Shown: positions 35,442 to 44,616 of the stretch, in pieces
How positions within the stretch are numbered: the first letter of the stretch is position 1
Layout of the letters: the number at the start of each line of letters is the position of its first letter
Assembly: GCF_050586345.1 (NCBI RefSeq)
Contig: NZ_JBOCEF010000003.1
Location: 62,001 to 126,000, forward strand
DNA length: 64,000 nt
Origin: JBOCEF01 sp050586345
Lineage (GTDB): Bacteria; Pseudomonadota; Alphaproteobacteria; Rhodobacterales; Rhodobacteraceae
Direction of reading: 5' to 3'
Notes under the pieces: model-generated
Told to the model about the DNA's origin: nothing
Databases searched by the model: none
Seen by the model: only the letters and a program-made list of their open reading frames with translations
Position numbers and translations under genes: made by a program

Positions 35442-38339
35442 ATGACCGACAAGAAAACCCCCGTCTCCGCCATCGACCATGACGCGACCCGGGCGAACAT
35501 CCCGACGCCCGAGCTTGAACCCGTCATGCACGCCGCCGACAAGGCGCCGATCCGCGTCGCGTATGAGCGCCGCAACCGCGATCTCGACCCCCAGCTGGTC
35601 TGGCGCGGCAAGGAACCGGAGCAGGACGCGCTCGAAGTTCAGGCCCCGCCGATCTATCTGCAGGAGCAGGTGCACCCCAAGGCGATCATCGAGGATCTGC
35701 GCGCGGGGCGGGCGCGGAACGGCGAGGGGGGCGGCGTCGACCTCTTCGACCATTTCGGCGTGACGGATGAGGACCGCGAGGCGGAGGTGGAGTTCTACCG
35801 CCACTCCAAGAAATGGTCGAACCGGATGATCCTCGGCGACAGCCTCGCGGTCATGGCCTCGCTGGCCGAGCGCGAGGGGCTGCGCGGGCAGGTGCAGGCG
35901 ATCTATCTCGACCCGCCCTACGGGATCAAATTCAACTCCAACTTCCAGTGGTCGACCACGTCGCGGGACGTGAAGGACGGCAAGCTCGACCACCTGACGC
36001 GGGAGCCCGAGCAGGTGAAGGCGTTCCGCGACACCTGGCGGGACGGGATCCATTCCTACCTCGCCTATCTGCGCGACCGGCTGGTTGCGGCGCGGGACCT
36101 TCTGACCGAGAGCGGGTCCTGCTTCGTGCAGATCGGCGATGAGAACGTGCATCGCGTAAGGGCGCTGATGGATGAGGTGTTCGGGGAGGAGAATTTTGTT
36201 AGCAACATTGTGGTTCAGAAAACCTATGGCTTCTCAGCTGATGCCATTTCAAATGTCGCGGACTACATCGTTTGGTTTTCGAAGTCGCGTCAGAACCTGA
36301 AAGTGCGCGGTATCATGCGCGAAAAGCCTTTTGAGCTTGGATCGGGTAATGCAAGCTGGCTCTATCTGGATGATTTCACCTATCGCGGTGTTTCCGCAGC
36401 GGAAAAAGCGGCGGATGTACAGGTCCCGATTGGTGCAAAGCCATACAATCCTGACAATCTGATTTCTCAGGGTGCAGCACGCGAGCCGCAACTTTTTAGA
36501 TACTGTGGCGTTTCGCAGGATCCGTTTTCCAAAAACTCTCATTGGAAAGCGAGTTTCCCCACAGGGATGACGCGACTGACCCGCGCTGGCCGCGTGCACG
36601 TTGCTTCAAACAGTTTCCGGTACCGGCGCTTTCATTCGGACTCAGGCGCGCTGCCGATTTCAAATCTTTGGACAGACACGGGTACTGGAAACTTTACAGA
36701 TGAGAAGATTTATGTGGTTCAAACGGGCAGTAAAACGCTCGAACGTTGCCTCCTCATGACCACCGACCCCGGCGACCTCGTGCTCGACCCGACCTGCGGC
36801 TCGGGCACCACCGCCCATGTCGCAGAACAATGGGGCCGCCGCTGGATCACCATCGACACCTCCCGCGTCGCCCTCGCGCTCGCCCGCGCCCGGATCATGG
36901 GCGCGAAATACCCGTATTACCTGCTCGCCGACAGCGACGAGGGGCAGAAGAAAACCGCCGAGATCACCCGCGAAGCCCCCTCGACCCATTCCACCCATAA
37001 CGACATCCGCCACGGCTTCGTCTATCAGCGGGTGCCGCACATCACGCTCAAATCCATCGCGAACAATGCCGAGATCGACGTGATCTGGGACCGCCTGCAG
37101 CCGGCCGTCGAGGCCGCGCGCGCGGATCTCAACGCCGCCCTCGCCGGCCACCCCGAGCCGCTGCCCATCGAGACCGGCGGGCGCAAAGGCGAGAAGGTCG
37201 ATTTCCGCAAGACGGGCGAGGTCACGCTCCCTTCGGGCGAGCCCGCCCCCGCCGGCGGGCTGATGGAATGGGAGATCCCGCGTGAGGCCCCGCCCTCCTG
37301 GCCCGAACCCGCCCGCGCGGCCCTCGCCGCCTTCTGGGAGGCGCGGATCGCCCGGCAGCGGGAGATCGACGCCTCCATCGCCGCCAAGGCCGAGTTCGAG
37401 AACCTCTACGACAAGCCCTATGAGGACCGCAAAAGGATCCGCGTCGCCGGGCCCTTCACGGTCGAGAGCCTCTCGCCCCATCGCACCATGGCGGTGGATG
37501 AGGACGGCGAGATCATCGAGAGCCTGGACGCGGCGGGCGGCGCCCGGTCCCGCGGCGCGCGGGAGGCGGAGAACTACCAGGCCGCGATGCTGGAGAACCT
37601 GAAGAAGTCGGGGGTCCAGCAGGCGGACAAGAAGGCGCGGCTGAACTTCCACGAGCTGACGGCATGGCCGGGGGAATGGCTCTGCGCCGAGGCGCGGTAC
37701 ATGGAGGGCGAGGGTGAGGACGCGGTGGAGCGGAAGGCCGGCGTCTTCATCGGCCCCGAATACGGCACCGTGCAGCGTGCGGACCTCGTCGCTGCGGCGC
37801 GCGAGGCTGCGGATGCCGGCTATGACATCGTGATCGCCTGCGCCTTCAACTTCGATGCGCATACTGCCGAGTTGCGCAAACTGGGCCGCGTCCCGATCCT
37901 GCAGGCGCGGATGAACCCGGACCTGCACATGGCCGATGACCTGAAGGCGGGCGGCGGCAACCTGTTCGTGGTGTTCGGCGAGCCGGATATCGAGCTGGTC
38001 CCGGATGGGGAGATGTTCCGCGTCCGCCTGCGCGGGGTCGACATCTTCAAGCCGACGACCGGGGAAGTGGTAAGCTCCGAGCCTGACGAGATCGCCTGCT
38101 GGTTCCTCGACACCGACTACAATGAGGAAAGCTTCTTCGTCCGGCACGCTTATTTCCCCGGCGCGCAGTCCCCGTACGATGCGCTGAAGCGGTCGCTGAA
38201 GGCGGAGGTGGACGAGGAAGCGTGGGAGAGCCTGACGCGAACGGAGTCGCGCCCGTTCCGCCGGCCTGCCTCGGGGCGGATCGCGGTGAAGGTGATCAAC
38301 CACCTCGGGGACGAGGTGATGAAGGTGATGGGGGTGTGA
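35442..38339 (+). CDS. site-specific DNA adenine methyltransferase (Mod)
   Basis: 965 residues. Beta-class N6-adenine methyltransferase: catalytic LDPPYGIKF (near residue 160) precedes the SAM-binding DPTCGSGTT (near 448). The partner of the upstream restriction gene; it modifies host sites. The interval between the motifs (about residues 245-435, bases 36181-36745) is the target-recognition region and is strikingly AT-richer than both flanks, with many A/T third positions. This indicates exchange of the specificity segment by recombination. The long C-terminal part (residues 500-965) is unusual for a Mod subunit and probably contacts the Res protein. The ATG at 35442 fits the family start. 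Confidence 0.93.
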   Translation: MTDKKTPVSAIDHDATRANIPTPELEPVMHAADKAPIRVAYERRNRDLDPQLVWRGKEPEQDALEVQAPPIYLQEQVHPKAIIEDLRAGRARNGEGGGVDLFDHFGVTDEDREAEVEFYRHSKKWSNRMILGDSLAVMASLAEREGLRGQVQAIYLDPPYGIKFNSNFQWSTTSRDVKDGKLDHLTREPEQVKAFRDTWRDGIHSYLAYLRDRLVAARDLLTESGSCFVQIGDENVHRVRALMDEVFGEENFVSNIVVQKTYGFSADAISNVADYIVWFSKSRQNLKVRGIMREKPFELGSGNASWLYLDDFTYRGVSAAEKAADVQVPIGAKPYNPDNLISQGAAREPQLFRYCGVSQDPFSKNSHWKASFPTGMTRLTRAGRVHVASNSFRYRRFHSDSGALPISNLWTDTGTGNFTDEKIYVVQTGSKTLERCLLMTTDPGDLVLDPTCGSGTTAHVAEQWGRRWITIDTSRVALALARARIMGAKYPYYLLADSDEGQKKTAEITREAPSTHSTHNDIRHGFVYQRVPHITLKSIANNAEIDVIWDRLQPAVEAARADLNAALAGHPEPLPIETGGRKGEKVDFRKTGEVTLPSGEPAPAGGLMEWEIPREAPPSWPEPARAALAAFWEARIARQREIDASIAAKAEFENLYDKPYEDRKRIRVAGPFTVESLSPHRTMAVDEDGEIIESLDAAGGARSRGAREAENYQAAMLENLKKSGVQQADKKARLNFHELTAWPGEWLCAEARYMEGEGEDAVERKAGVFIGPEYGTVQRADLVAAAREAADAGYDIVIACAFNFDAHTAELRKLGRVPILQARMNPDLHMADDLKAGGGNLFVVFGEPDIELVPDGEMFRVRLRGVDIFKPTTGEVVSSEPDEIACWFLDTDYNEESFFVRHAYFPGAQSPYDALKRSLKAEVDEEAWESLTRTESRPFRRPASGRIAVKVINHLGDEVMKVMGV

Positions 38340-38341
38340 GG

Positions 38342-38737
38342 ATGAGCCGAAGGGGGCATTATCTCGGCGGATCGGGTGTCGAGTCCGCGGCCCGATCCGA
38401 AGCCCAAGCGCGCAGGGAGCAGATTCAGCTCGAAAAAGAAAGCCGGCTTCGCTCACGGCATTACGTCGACAGGGGGCGAGACTATGTGGAGTTCCGAACT
38501 TTGCCCGAGCTAGTGGGAGATGTCTTGCACTGGGAGAGCATGCTCGAACTCCGGAGCCTGATGGCAAAAGAACTCGGTGAAGTCTACTCTCCGGGCGGGC
38601 GTACGGGGCGGATTTACCGTGAAATCGACGAACGCTACCCCGCGGCGCTTGCGCGACTCGAGCGGGAGGGGGCTCAGAACTGGATACGGTTTCACCATGA
38701 CGCCCCAGCGCTCGCAAAGAGGCTTGGACTAGCGTGA
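38342..38737 (+). CDS. hypothetical protein in the restriction operon, 131 aa
   Basis: Starts two bases after the methylase stop and overlaps the next gene's GTG by four bases (GTGA, 38734-38737), so it is fully embedded in the operon. Highly charged and mostly helical: a basic first half (RREQIQLEKESRLRSRHYVDRGRDY) and a conserved-looking LARLEREGAQNWIRFHHDAPALAKRLG end. I recognise no domain. Because the next gene begins with a RelE-like domain, an antitoxin-like or adaptor role is conceivable but unproven. Nucleotide composition is less GC-rich than its neighbours. Confidence 0.75.
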   Translation: MSRRGHYLGGSGVESAARSEAQARREQIQLEKESRLRSRHYVDRGRDYVEFRTLPELVGDVLHWESMLELRSLMAKELGEVYSPGGRTGRIYREIDERYPAALARLEREGAQNWIRFHHDAPALAKRLGLA

Positions 38738-40749
38738 CCTTCCGCATCGCCGACACCTTCACAGCCGCTCTCGGCAATCTCTCCGCGCCCGAGCAGAAGG
38801 CCGCGAAGACCGCCGCCTTCGATCTCCAGATGAACCCTGCGGCCCCTGGTCTCTCTCTGCACCGCGTTGACCGCGCGAAGGACCCGCACTTCTGGACTGC
38901 TCGCGCCTCGCGCGACATCCGCCTCGTGCTGCACAAGGACGGTGGGAACACGCTGCTGGCCTGGGTCGGCCACCATGACGACGCGTACGCCTGGGCGGAG
39001 CGGCGGCGGATCGAGACGCATCCCCGTACGGGTGCTGCCCAGATCGTCGAGATCCGCGAGACTGTAGAGGACGTGGTCATCCAGCGCTATGTCGAGGAGG
39101 CGGTGAAGAAACCGCGCCTCTTCGCCGAAGAGCCGGACGAAACGCTGCTGTCCTGGGGCGTGCCTGAAGACTGGCTGCTTACCGTGCGCGACGCGACCGA
39201 GGACACGGTGCTCGACATCGCCGGACACCTGCCGCCCGAGGCTGGGGAGGCGCTGCTTCAGGCCGCTGTGGGCGAACGCCCGACCCCCGTCGCGGCCACT
39301 GCAGCCGACCCTTGGTCACATCCTGACGCGGTGCGCCGCTTCAAGGTCATGGAGAACGAAGAGGAGCTCGCAGCCGCGCTTGAGGCCCCATGGGAGCGCT
39401 GGGCGGTATTCCTGCACCCGGCCCAGCGGGAGTTCGTCGAGCGAGACTTCAACGGTCCCGCGAGGATCATCGGCTCGGCCGGAACCGGCAAGACCGTGGT
39501 CGCTTTGCACAGGGCCGTGCGTCTCGCGAAGGAGGCCAAGGGCGAAGCGGTGCTGGTGGCGACCTTCAGCCCGGTGCTCGCCGAGGGGCTGGCGCACAAG
39601 CTGGACCTGCTCGCCACGGGCGACCTGCGGCGGCGCCTGCGGGTAGGGGCGTTGCCGGACGTGCTGGAGGAACTGCACGCGGACCTGCTCGGCCCCGCGG
39701 AGATCGTCGAGGATGATCATGTCGCCGCACTGCTGGAGGACGCCGCCGCGGCGCTGGGCGTGTCGGTCTCGCCGGAATTCCTTCAGGATGAGTGGCGGCT
39801 GGTCGTCGACGCATGGGACGTGCGGGATGGCGATACCTACCGAGACCTTCCCCGGCTGGGCCGCAAGGTGCGCATGGCGCAGCGGCGGCGGGATGAATTG
39901 TGGGCGGTGTTCGCCAGGGTCCGTGGGGCGCTCGAGGCGAAGGGGCTCGCGACCCGCGCCCGTGCGCATCACGATCTTGCCCGCCACTTGGCAGAGACCG
40001 GCGAACATCCCTTCGCCGCCGTGGTGGTGGATGAGGCGCAGGATATCTCGGTTTCCGAACTCCATGTCCTCGCCGCGCTCTCGGGTGGTCGGTCCAACGC
40101 GCTGTTCTTCGCCGGGGATATCGGCCAGCGCATTTTCCGCCCGCCCTTCCCGTGGAAGCTGGCAGGGGTGGAGATCGCCGGCCGCTCCCGCTCGCTCAAG
40201 GTGAATTACCGTACGTCGCAGCAGATCCGGGCCCGCACCGACCTGCTGCTTCCGCCCTCCATCCTCGAAGCCGATGGTGGCGAGGACCGACGACGCGGAG
40301 TGGTGTCGCTGTTCGAGGGCCCCGCGCCGGAAATCGCGGTGTTCGAGAATGCGGAGGCTGAGGCAGCGGCCGCCGCGGCTTGGCTCCGCGCGGCGATGGA
40401 GACGGGGATCGCCCCGGCGGAATGCGCCGTGCTCTACCGTGGACCGCTTCAGGCGGCGCGGGCGCAAGCCGTGGCCGTCGCTGCGGCGGGCGGTGGTCCG
40501 CGGCCGCGGGTTCTGCCCATGCACGACGCGAAAGGGGCTGAGTTCCGAGCCGTCGCGGTCATCGCGCTCGACGCGGGCGCGCTGCCGGACGAGGCGCGGA
40601 TCGCGACCGCCGCGGACGAGGCCAGCCTCGAGGAGATCCTCGCCACCGAGCGCCACCTGCTCTACGTCGCGGCGACCCGCGCGCGGGAGCGGCTGCGGCT
40701 CTCAGCCGTCGCGCCGGCGTCGGAGTTCTTCGACGATCTGCGGAAATAG
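38734..40749 (+). CDS. RelE/ParE-like domain fused to a UvrD-type helicase
   Basis: 671 residues, GTG start overlapping the upstream stop. Residues 1-95 resemble the RelE/ParE toxin fold: basic helices, then HRVDRAKDPHFWTARASRDIRLVLHKDG and a VGHHDDAYAWAERR end. From about residue 225 it is a superfamily-1 helicase: Walker A GSAGTGKTVVALHRA, VVVDEAQDIS, VNYRTSQQIR, HDAKGAEFRAV and LYVAATRARERL. The ATPase motifs are intact, so it should be an active translocase. As the last gene of the restriction operon it may process or silence invading DNA, with the RelE-like part as RNA- or ribosome-directed effector or simply as a structural domain. Confidence 0.85.
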   Translation: MTFRIADTFTAALGNLSAPEQKAAKTAAFDLQMNPAAPGLSLHRVDRAKDPHFWTARASRDIRLVLHKDGGNTLLAWVGHHDDAYAWAERRRIETHPRTGAAQIVEIRETVEDVVIQRYVEEAVKKPRLFAEEPDETLLSWGVPEDWLLTVRDATEDTVLDIAGHLPPEAGEALLQAAVGERPTPVAATAADPWSHPDAVRRFKVMENEEELAAALEAPWERWAVFLHPAQREFVERDFNGPARIIGSAGTGKTVVALHRAVRLAKEAKGEAVLVATFSPVLAEGLAHKLDLLATGDLRRRLRVGALPDVLEELHADLLGPAEIVEDDHVAALLEDAAAALGVSVSPEFLQDEWRLVVDAWDVRDGDTYRDLPRLGRKVRMAQRRRDELWAVFARVRGALEAKGLATRARAHHDLARHLAETGEHPFAAVVVDEAQDISVSELHVLAALSGGRSNALFFAGDIGQRIFRPPFPWKLAGVEIAGRSRSLKVNYRTSQQIRARTDLLLPPSILEADGGEDRRRGVVSLFEGPAPEIAVFENAEAEAAAAAAWLRAAMETGIAPAECAVLYRGPLQAARAQAVAVAAAGGGPRPRVLPMHDAKGAEFRAVAVIALDAGALPDEARIATAADEASLEEILATERHLLYVAATRARERLRLSAVAPASEFFDDLRK

Positions 40750-40774
40750 CGGCAAGCGCCGTGCGTCCGCGGCC

Positions 40775-42561
40775 TCATGGCTCTTCCGTCGTCCAATGCG
40801 CCGGGCGAGTGAGGTGATCGGGCAGGTGGGTATGGGCGTCGCCCTGCGCCGTGTCGATCTGCGCCTGTTCAAGGCCAACGGTTTTCGATATAATCGCGGA
40901 TTGCAGCCGAGCGGAGTCAATGTGCAGCCGGCTGCAATCCGCCCCGCGCAGGTCCGCCCCGCGCAGGTCCGCCCCCCGCAGGTCCGCCCCCCGCAGGTCC
41001 GCCCCCCGCAGGTCCGCCCCCCGCAGGTCCGCCCCCCGCAGGTCCGCGTCCCGCAGATCCGTCTCCCGCAGGTCCGCCCCCTGCAGGACCGCCCCCTGCA
41101 GGCCCGCCCCCCGCAGGCCCGCCCCCTGCAGGTCCGCCTCCCGCAGGTCCGCGCCCTGCAGACCCGCCCTCTGCAGGTCCGCGTCCCGCAGGACCGCCCC
41201 CCGCAGGACGGCGTCCCGCAGGTCCGCGTCCCGCAGGTCCGCGTCCTTCAGGACCGCCTCCTGCAGGACCGCGCCAAGAAGAGCCAAGTTGGAGAGATCG
41301 ACCGCTCTCAGCACCCGAACGCCTGCGCCGGGAAAGGCCGCCTCGATCCCGGCCAGCGCGCGATAGCCGGGCATGTGGGCTTCCGCGTCCTTCGCGCGCC
41401 CTGCCGGAATCGGCCGGAACCGGCGGCGGGTCTCCTCTCCCGGCCCCGTGGCGTCCGCGGCGGCCGAGCAGATGGCGTAGAGCGCGGTGAGCGCGCAGCG
41501 ATGCCGAGCCGCCAGCGTCGTCCAGTCGTCATCCGCGGTGGCGCGCTGGTGCACCGGCAGGCCGTCGGCGACCGCGCGCTGCAGGAAGGGCTCCAGCGCC
41601 GCCACCGTCCCGGCGGCGTCGCCGAAATGCTCGCGCCTGAGGTAGCCCATCAGCTCCCCGGAGATCTCTCCCATCCCGATCAGGTCGATCCAGCGTGGTG
41701 CAACCTCCTCGAAACTCTCCGACTCCTCGCCAGACAGGCTGGCGGCGAAGGCGCGGGCGGCGGAGGCGAGGGCGCGGGCGGCGAGGTATTCGCCGAAGCT
41801 CTTGTGCACGAACTCGAAACCGGTCCCTTCGCCGAACTCCGCGCGGGTGTAGAACTGAACCGCCACGTTCTCCAGCCGCGCGGCAGGCACGTCCTTCAGC
41901 CGGTTGCGGCGGGCGCGGGTCCCGTGCACGCGGCGGATGCGGTCATAGGCGTCTTCGCGTCCCGTGCGCAGGTTGCCCTGCCAGGCGGCGAGGCCGAGGC
42001 ATTCGACGAGATGAAGGAAATCCTCCTCCTCCCGGATGCCGGCGTTCGCGGCGTGGTCCTTTTTGGCATTGCGTTTCCAGACCTCCCGAAAGATCGAGTC
42101 GTAGACGAGATTGGGGTTGTCCCGCGCCGTCTCCCAGTTTGATCCGCAATATTCGGACAGCATGAACAGGTAGAGCAGCAGGGGTTCCGCGTTCAGCTCC
42201 TCCATGTTGTCGTCTGTCACGCCCCCGGGCGGGTCCGCGGGGGCGTGTTCCGCGAAGGGTTGGGACCTTGCGTAGAACTCCGCGCGCTGATCCTTTTCGG
42301 CGAGCGCTTCGCCCCCGGCGATTTTGCGGATGTCGCGGCCGTCCGAGAGCGGGTTCTGGTCGAAGCGTCGGGACTGGAGCGTCAGCGGACGAAGCGGTGC
42401 GACATGCAGCATCCGCCCCTCCTCGCCCAGGTGGCAGGCCTGCAGCGCGGTGCGGCAGGCATGGGACCGGCCGAGCACCACGGCGCGCAGGGGGCGGCCG
42501 CGCCAACTCGACATCAGCCGCTCCAGCGCCTGGAAGAAGCGGGTCGCGTGACCCTCTCCCC
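40775..42561 (-). pseudogene. NACHT-type ATPase with pentapeptide repeats, C-terminal part of a frameshifted gene
   Basis: About 595 codons in the frame that begins to make sense at GEGHATRFFQALERL (base 42560 downward). They encode the rest of the NACHT module (LRAVVLGRS sensor region, then helical winged-helix-like segments including FEFVHKSFGEYLAARAL), an alpha-helical linker and about 24 pentapeptide repeats (ADLRG, AVLQG), ending HWTTEEP. Removing one C from the CCCC run at 42558-42561 joins it exactly to the N-terminal part. The gene converges on the helicase gene with a 25-base gap. NACHT/STAND ATPases of this layout act as phage sensors in bacteria. Confidence 0.8.
40929..41281 (-). 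repeat. pentapeptide-repeat coding region, 15-bp period
   Basis: About 24 consecutive 15-bp units of the type CAGGTCCGCCCCCCG (plus strand). They encode A(D/V/G)LxG pentapeptides forming a right-handed quadrilateral beta-helix. Six units (about 40955-41044) are almost identical, a sign of recent unit duplication. Confidence 0.9.
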
Positions 42562-43493
42562 TGGTCGCTGTGGGACAACTCGTCCAGCCCGTCGAAGATG
42601 AGGACCAGCGGCACGCCATCCTCCGTCAGCCAGGCGAGCGGATCGCCCGGAAGCCCCTCGCCGCCATCGGCAAGGGCCGGGGCGTGGCGCGAGGCGAGAT
42701 GCGCGGTGAGGGCGGTCTTCAGGTCGTCCTGCATCTTCAAGTGCTGCAGCCGGACCAGAAGCACCCGGCGGCGCGGCCCCTCCCGGCGCGCCTTGTCGAT
42801 CAACTCGACCGCGAAGGCGCGTGCGAAGCTCGACTTGCCGCAGCCGGGCGTGCCGGCGATGACCTTCACCGGCTGGCCGTCGGGATCGTCGATCCAGCGG
42901 TGCATGGCGTCGTGGAGCGTGTCCACGTGGACGTCCCATGTCCCCCCGTCGTCGCGGTCATCCCCGCGCCCCTCCTTCACCCGGGTATGCCCGCAGCAGC
43001 GCAGCGGCAGGTAGGTTCGGGCGAGGGTCACGCCGCTCTTCGGCGTCTGGGCGAAGATCGGCTCGCGGTCCCAGAGGCCGCGTATCCAGGCCTCGTGCCT
43101 GGCCCAGTCGAGTTCACGCCGGGCGGAGACGCCGGGGGCGCCGAGCAGCTGTTCGTGGAGCGATCTGTAGTGCTCGGGTTCTTCGAACTGGACCCGGCCG
43201 CCGTGGAGGTCGAGGCAGCGGTCGAAGAGGGCGTGCATGGCCGGTTCGGTCATGCCGTGCCCGGGGGAGACGCTGTCGAGGAGGCCGGGCAGGGCGGCGC
43301 GGGCGGCATCGAAGACCTGGCAGGCGGACGGCGACGTGAGGTGATGCGGCGCCAGTTGCGCCTTTGCGGGAAAGGCAGCCGCCTTGGTCACGAACTCGGC
43401 TTGAGCTTCGCGCAGCTGGCGTTCGGAGAGTGCGGTGAGCAGCCGCACATCCTCACGCAGCATCCGGCCGGTCGCCTCTGCGATGCAGATCAC
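42558..43493 (-). pseudogene. NACHT-type ATPase, N-terminal part of the frameshifted gene
   Basis: About 311 residues from a GTG start three bases after the stop of a 59-aa gene. Residues 1-195 form an alpha-helical domain I do not recognise, the place where effectors usually sit. The NACHT P-loop VIAGTPGCGKSSFARAF is near residue 208 and the Walker B DGLDEL near residue 300. After DELSHSDQ the frame turns into Arg/Pro/Gly-rich nonsense, while the meaningful continuation is one base off. The full protein would be about 905 residues. Sequencing error in a C4 run and true inactivation are both possible. Confidence 0.8.
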
Positions 43494-43496
43494 CGC

Positions 43497-43676
43497 TCAC
43501 TCGCCCGCGAGCTGTTCGAGCGTCATGGGCTTCAGGGACTCCGGCCCGCGGGCCTTTTTGACCGCTTTGAAGACGCTGACGAAACGACCATCGGCGAGGG
43601 CGACAAGACCGTCGAGAACGGCGTCGTAGACTTTCTGCCAGTCGGTCGATTGTGCGGGGTTTTCGAAGGAAATCAT
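43497..43676 (-). CDS. small protein, 59 aa, upstream of the NACHT ATPase
   Basis: ATG 43676 is preceded by CCGGAGCGCCGC, a good ribosome-binding site. The sequence MISFENPAQSTDWQKVYDAV ... MTLEQLAGE is non-repetitive, amphipathic and helical, and ends three bases before the GTG of the NACHT gene. The tight spacing implies co-translation, so it is likely a functional partner such as an inhibitor, adaptor or effector of the ATPase. No known family is recognised. Confidence 0.7.
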   Translation of the reverse strand: MISFENPAQSTDWQKVYDAVLDGLVALADGRFVSVFKAVKKARGPESLKPMTLEQLAGE

Positions 43677-43931
43677 GCGGCGCTCCGGATTCGTCTTGCA
43701 GCATCATGGGGCGGTGCGGCTGGGCGGCAAAGAGGTGAACGCAACGGATCAAGCGCGGCGGCGTCACGGTTAGCGGGCGTCGTTTGAGTGTTTTCAGAGG
43801 CTTGGCGGTCGCTCCCGTCACAACTTCCCTCGGCCCTGTCTACATCCCTGCGCCCTGTCGAAGGCCATCATGTTCTGCAGAAGCCCGGTGCATCGAACCG
43901 CGCCCGGCAGCAGCAGAACGAGGCCTCGGAC

Positions 43932-44132
43932 ATGCAGAACCTCACGCAAGACCAGCTCGCCGCGCGCTGGGCGATCTCCCCGCGCACGCTGGAGCAGTGG
44001 CGCTGGCGGGGCGTCGGGCCCCGCTACCTGAAGATCGGGGGCAGGGTGATCTATCCGCTCGACGAAGTGGAGGCCTACGAGGCCGCGCGGCTTCACCAGA
44101 ACACCGCTGGGCCGCTCGGGCAGGAGGGCTGA
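43932..44132 (+). CDS. small HTH DNA-binding protein (AlpA/excisionase-like)
   Basis: 66 residues. A MerR/AlpA-type helix-turn-helix: LTQDQLAARWAISPRTLEQW, then the wing LKIGGRVIYPLDEVEAYE. Proteins of this type act as recombination directionality factors or as regulators of integrase genes on islands. It is followed four bases later by a second HTH protein and then a tyrosine recombinase, forming a compact module. The start was placed at 43932 because upstream codons in the same frame are non-family. It could be the excisionase of this island. Confidence 0.85.
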   Translation: MQNLTQDQLAARWAISPRTLEQWRWRGVGPRYLKIGGRVIYPLDEVEAYEAARLHQNTAGPLGQEG

Positions 44133-44136
44133 GGCC

Positions 44137-44547
44137 ATGGCCCGCCCCACCGCCCACCGCATCAAGCGCCACCAGATCTACACCGTGCACGAGGCGGCCG
44201 AGGCGACCGGCCGCAATCCGCGCACCCTCCGCAGGTGGATCACCGCCGACGGTTTGCCCGCGGATCGCTCCGCCAAACCCTGGCTGATCCGCGGCGAGGA
44301 TCTCAAGTCCTGGCTGATCGAGCGACGGGCGCGGGGGCACGTCGTCCTCGGTCCTGCCGAGATCTGGTGCCTGCCCTGTCGCCGCGCGATCCACCCCGCG
44401 GGCGGCATGGCGGAGTACCGGGCCCGCACCGATGCAGGCGGCATGCTGATCGGCATTTGTCCCTGTTGCGAACGGCTGGTGCACCGCGCCGTCAGGGCCT
44501 CCGACCTGCCGCTCTTCGCATCCCGCATGGACGTGACGCGCGCATAG
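44137..44547 (+). CDS. HTH protein with C-terminal zinc ribbon
   Basis: 136 residues. An N-terminal MerR-like HTH (YTVHEAAEATGRNPRTLRRWI, with wing WLIRGEDLKSWL) and a C-terminal CLPCR ... CPCCE double CxxC pair, likely a zinc ribbon binding one Zn. It starts four bases after the AlpA-like gene and precedes the recombinase by 69 bases. Probably a DNA-binding accessory of the recombinase or a regulator of the module. Confidence 0.82.
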   Translation: MARPTAHRIKRHQIYTVHEAAEATGRNPRTLRRWITADGLPADRSAKPWLIRGEDLKSWLIERRARGHVVLGPAEIWCLPCRRAIHPAGGMAEYRARTDAGGMLIGICPCCERLVHRAVRASDLPLFASRMDVTRA

Positions 44548-44616
44548 CGCCCGGCACGATTAAAGGGCGCCGCCGGTCGCCCCGTGCATGTCCCCTTCAA
44601 GGCAGGAGCTGAAACC

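Noticed and set aside
40929..41281. CRISPR-like or satellite array on the plus strand
   Set aside because: The 15-bp units are contiguous without spacers and encode pentapeptide repeats in frame with the NACHT gene on the other strand.
43784..44287. Longer alternative frames over the HTH genes
   Set aside because: They are Arg/Pro/Ala-rich and out of frame with the clear HTH motifs at 43932 and 44137.
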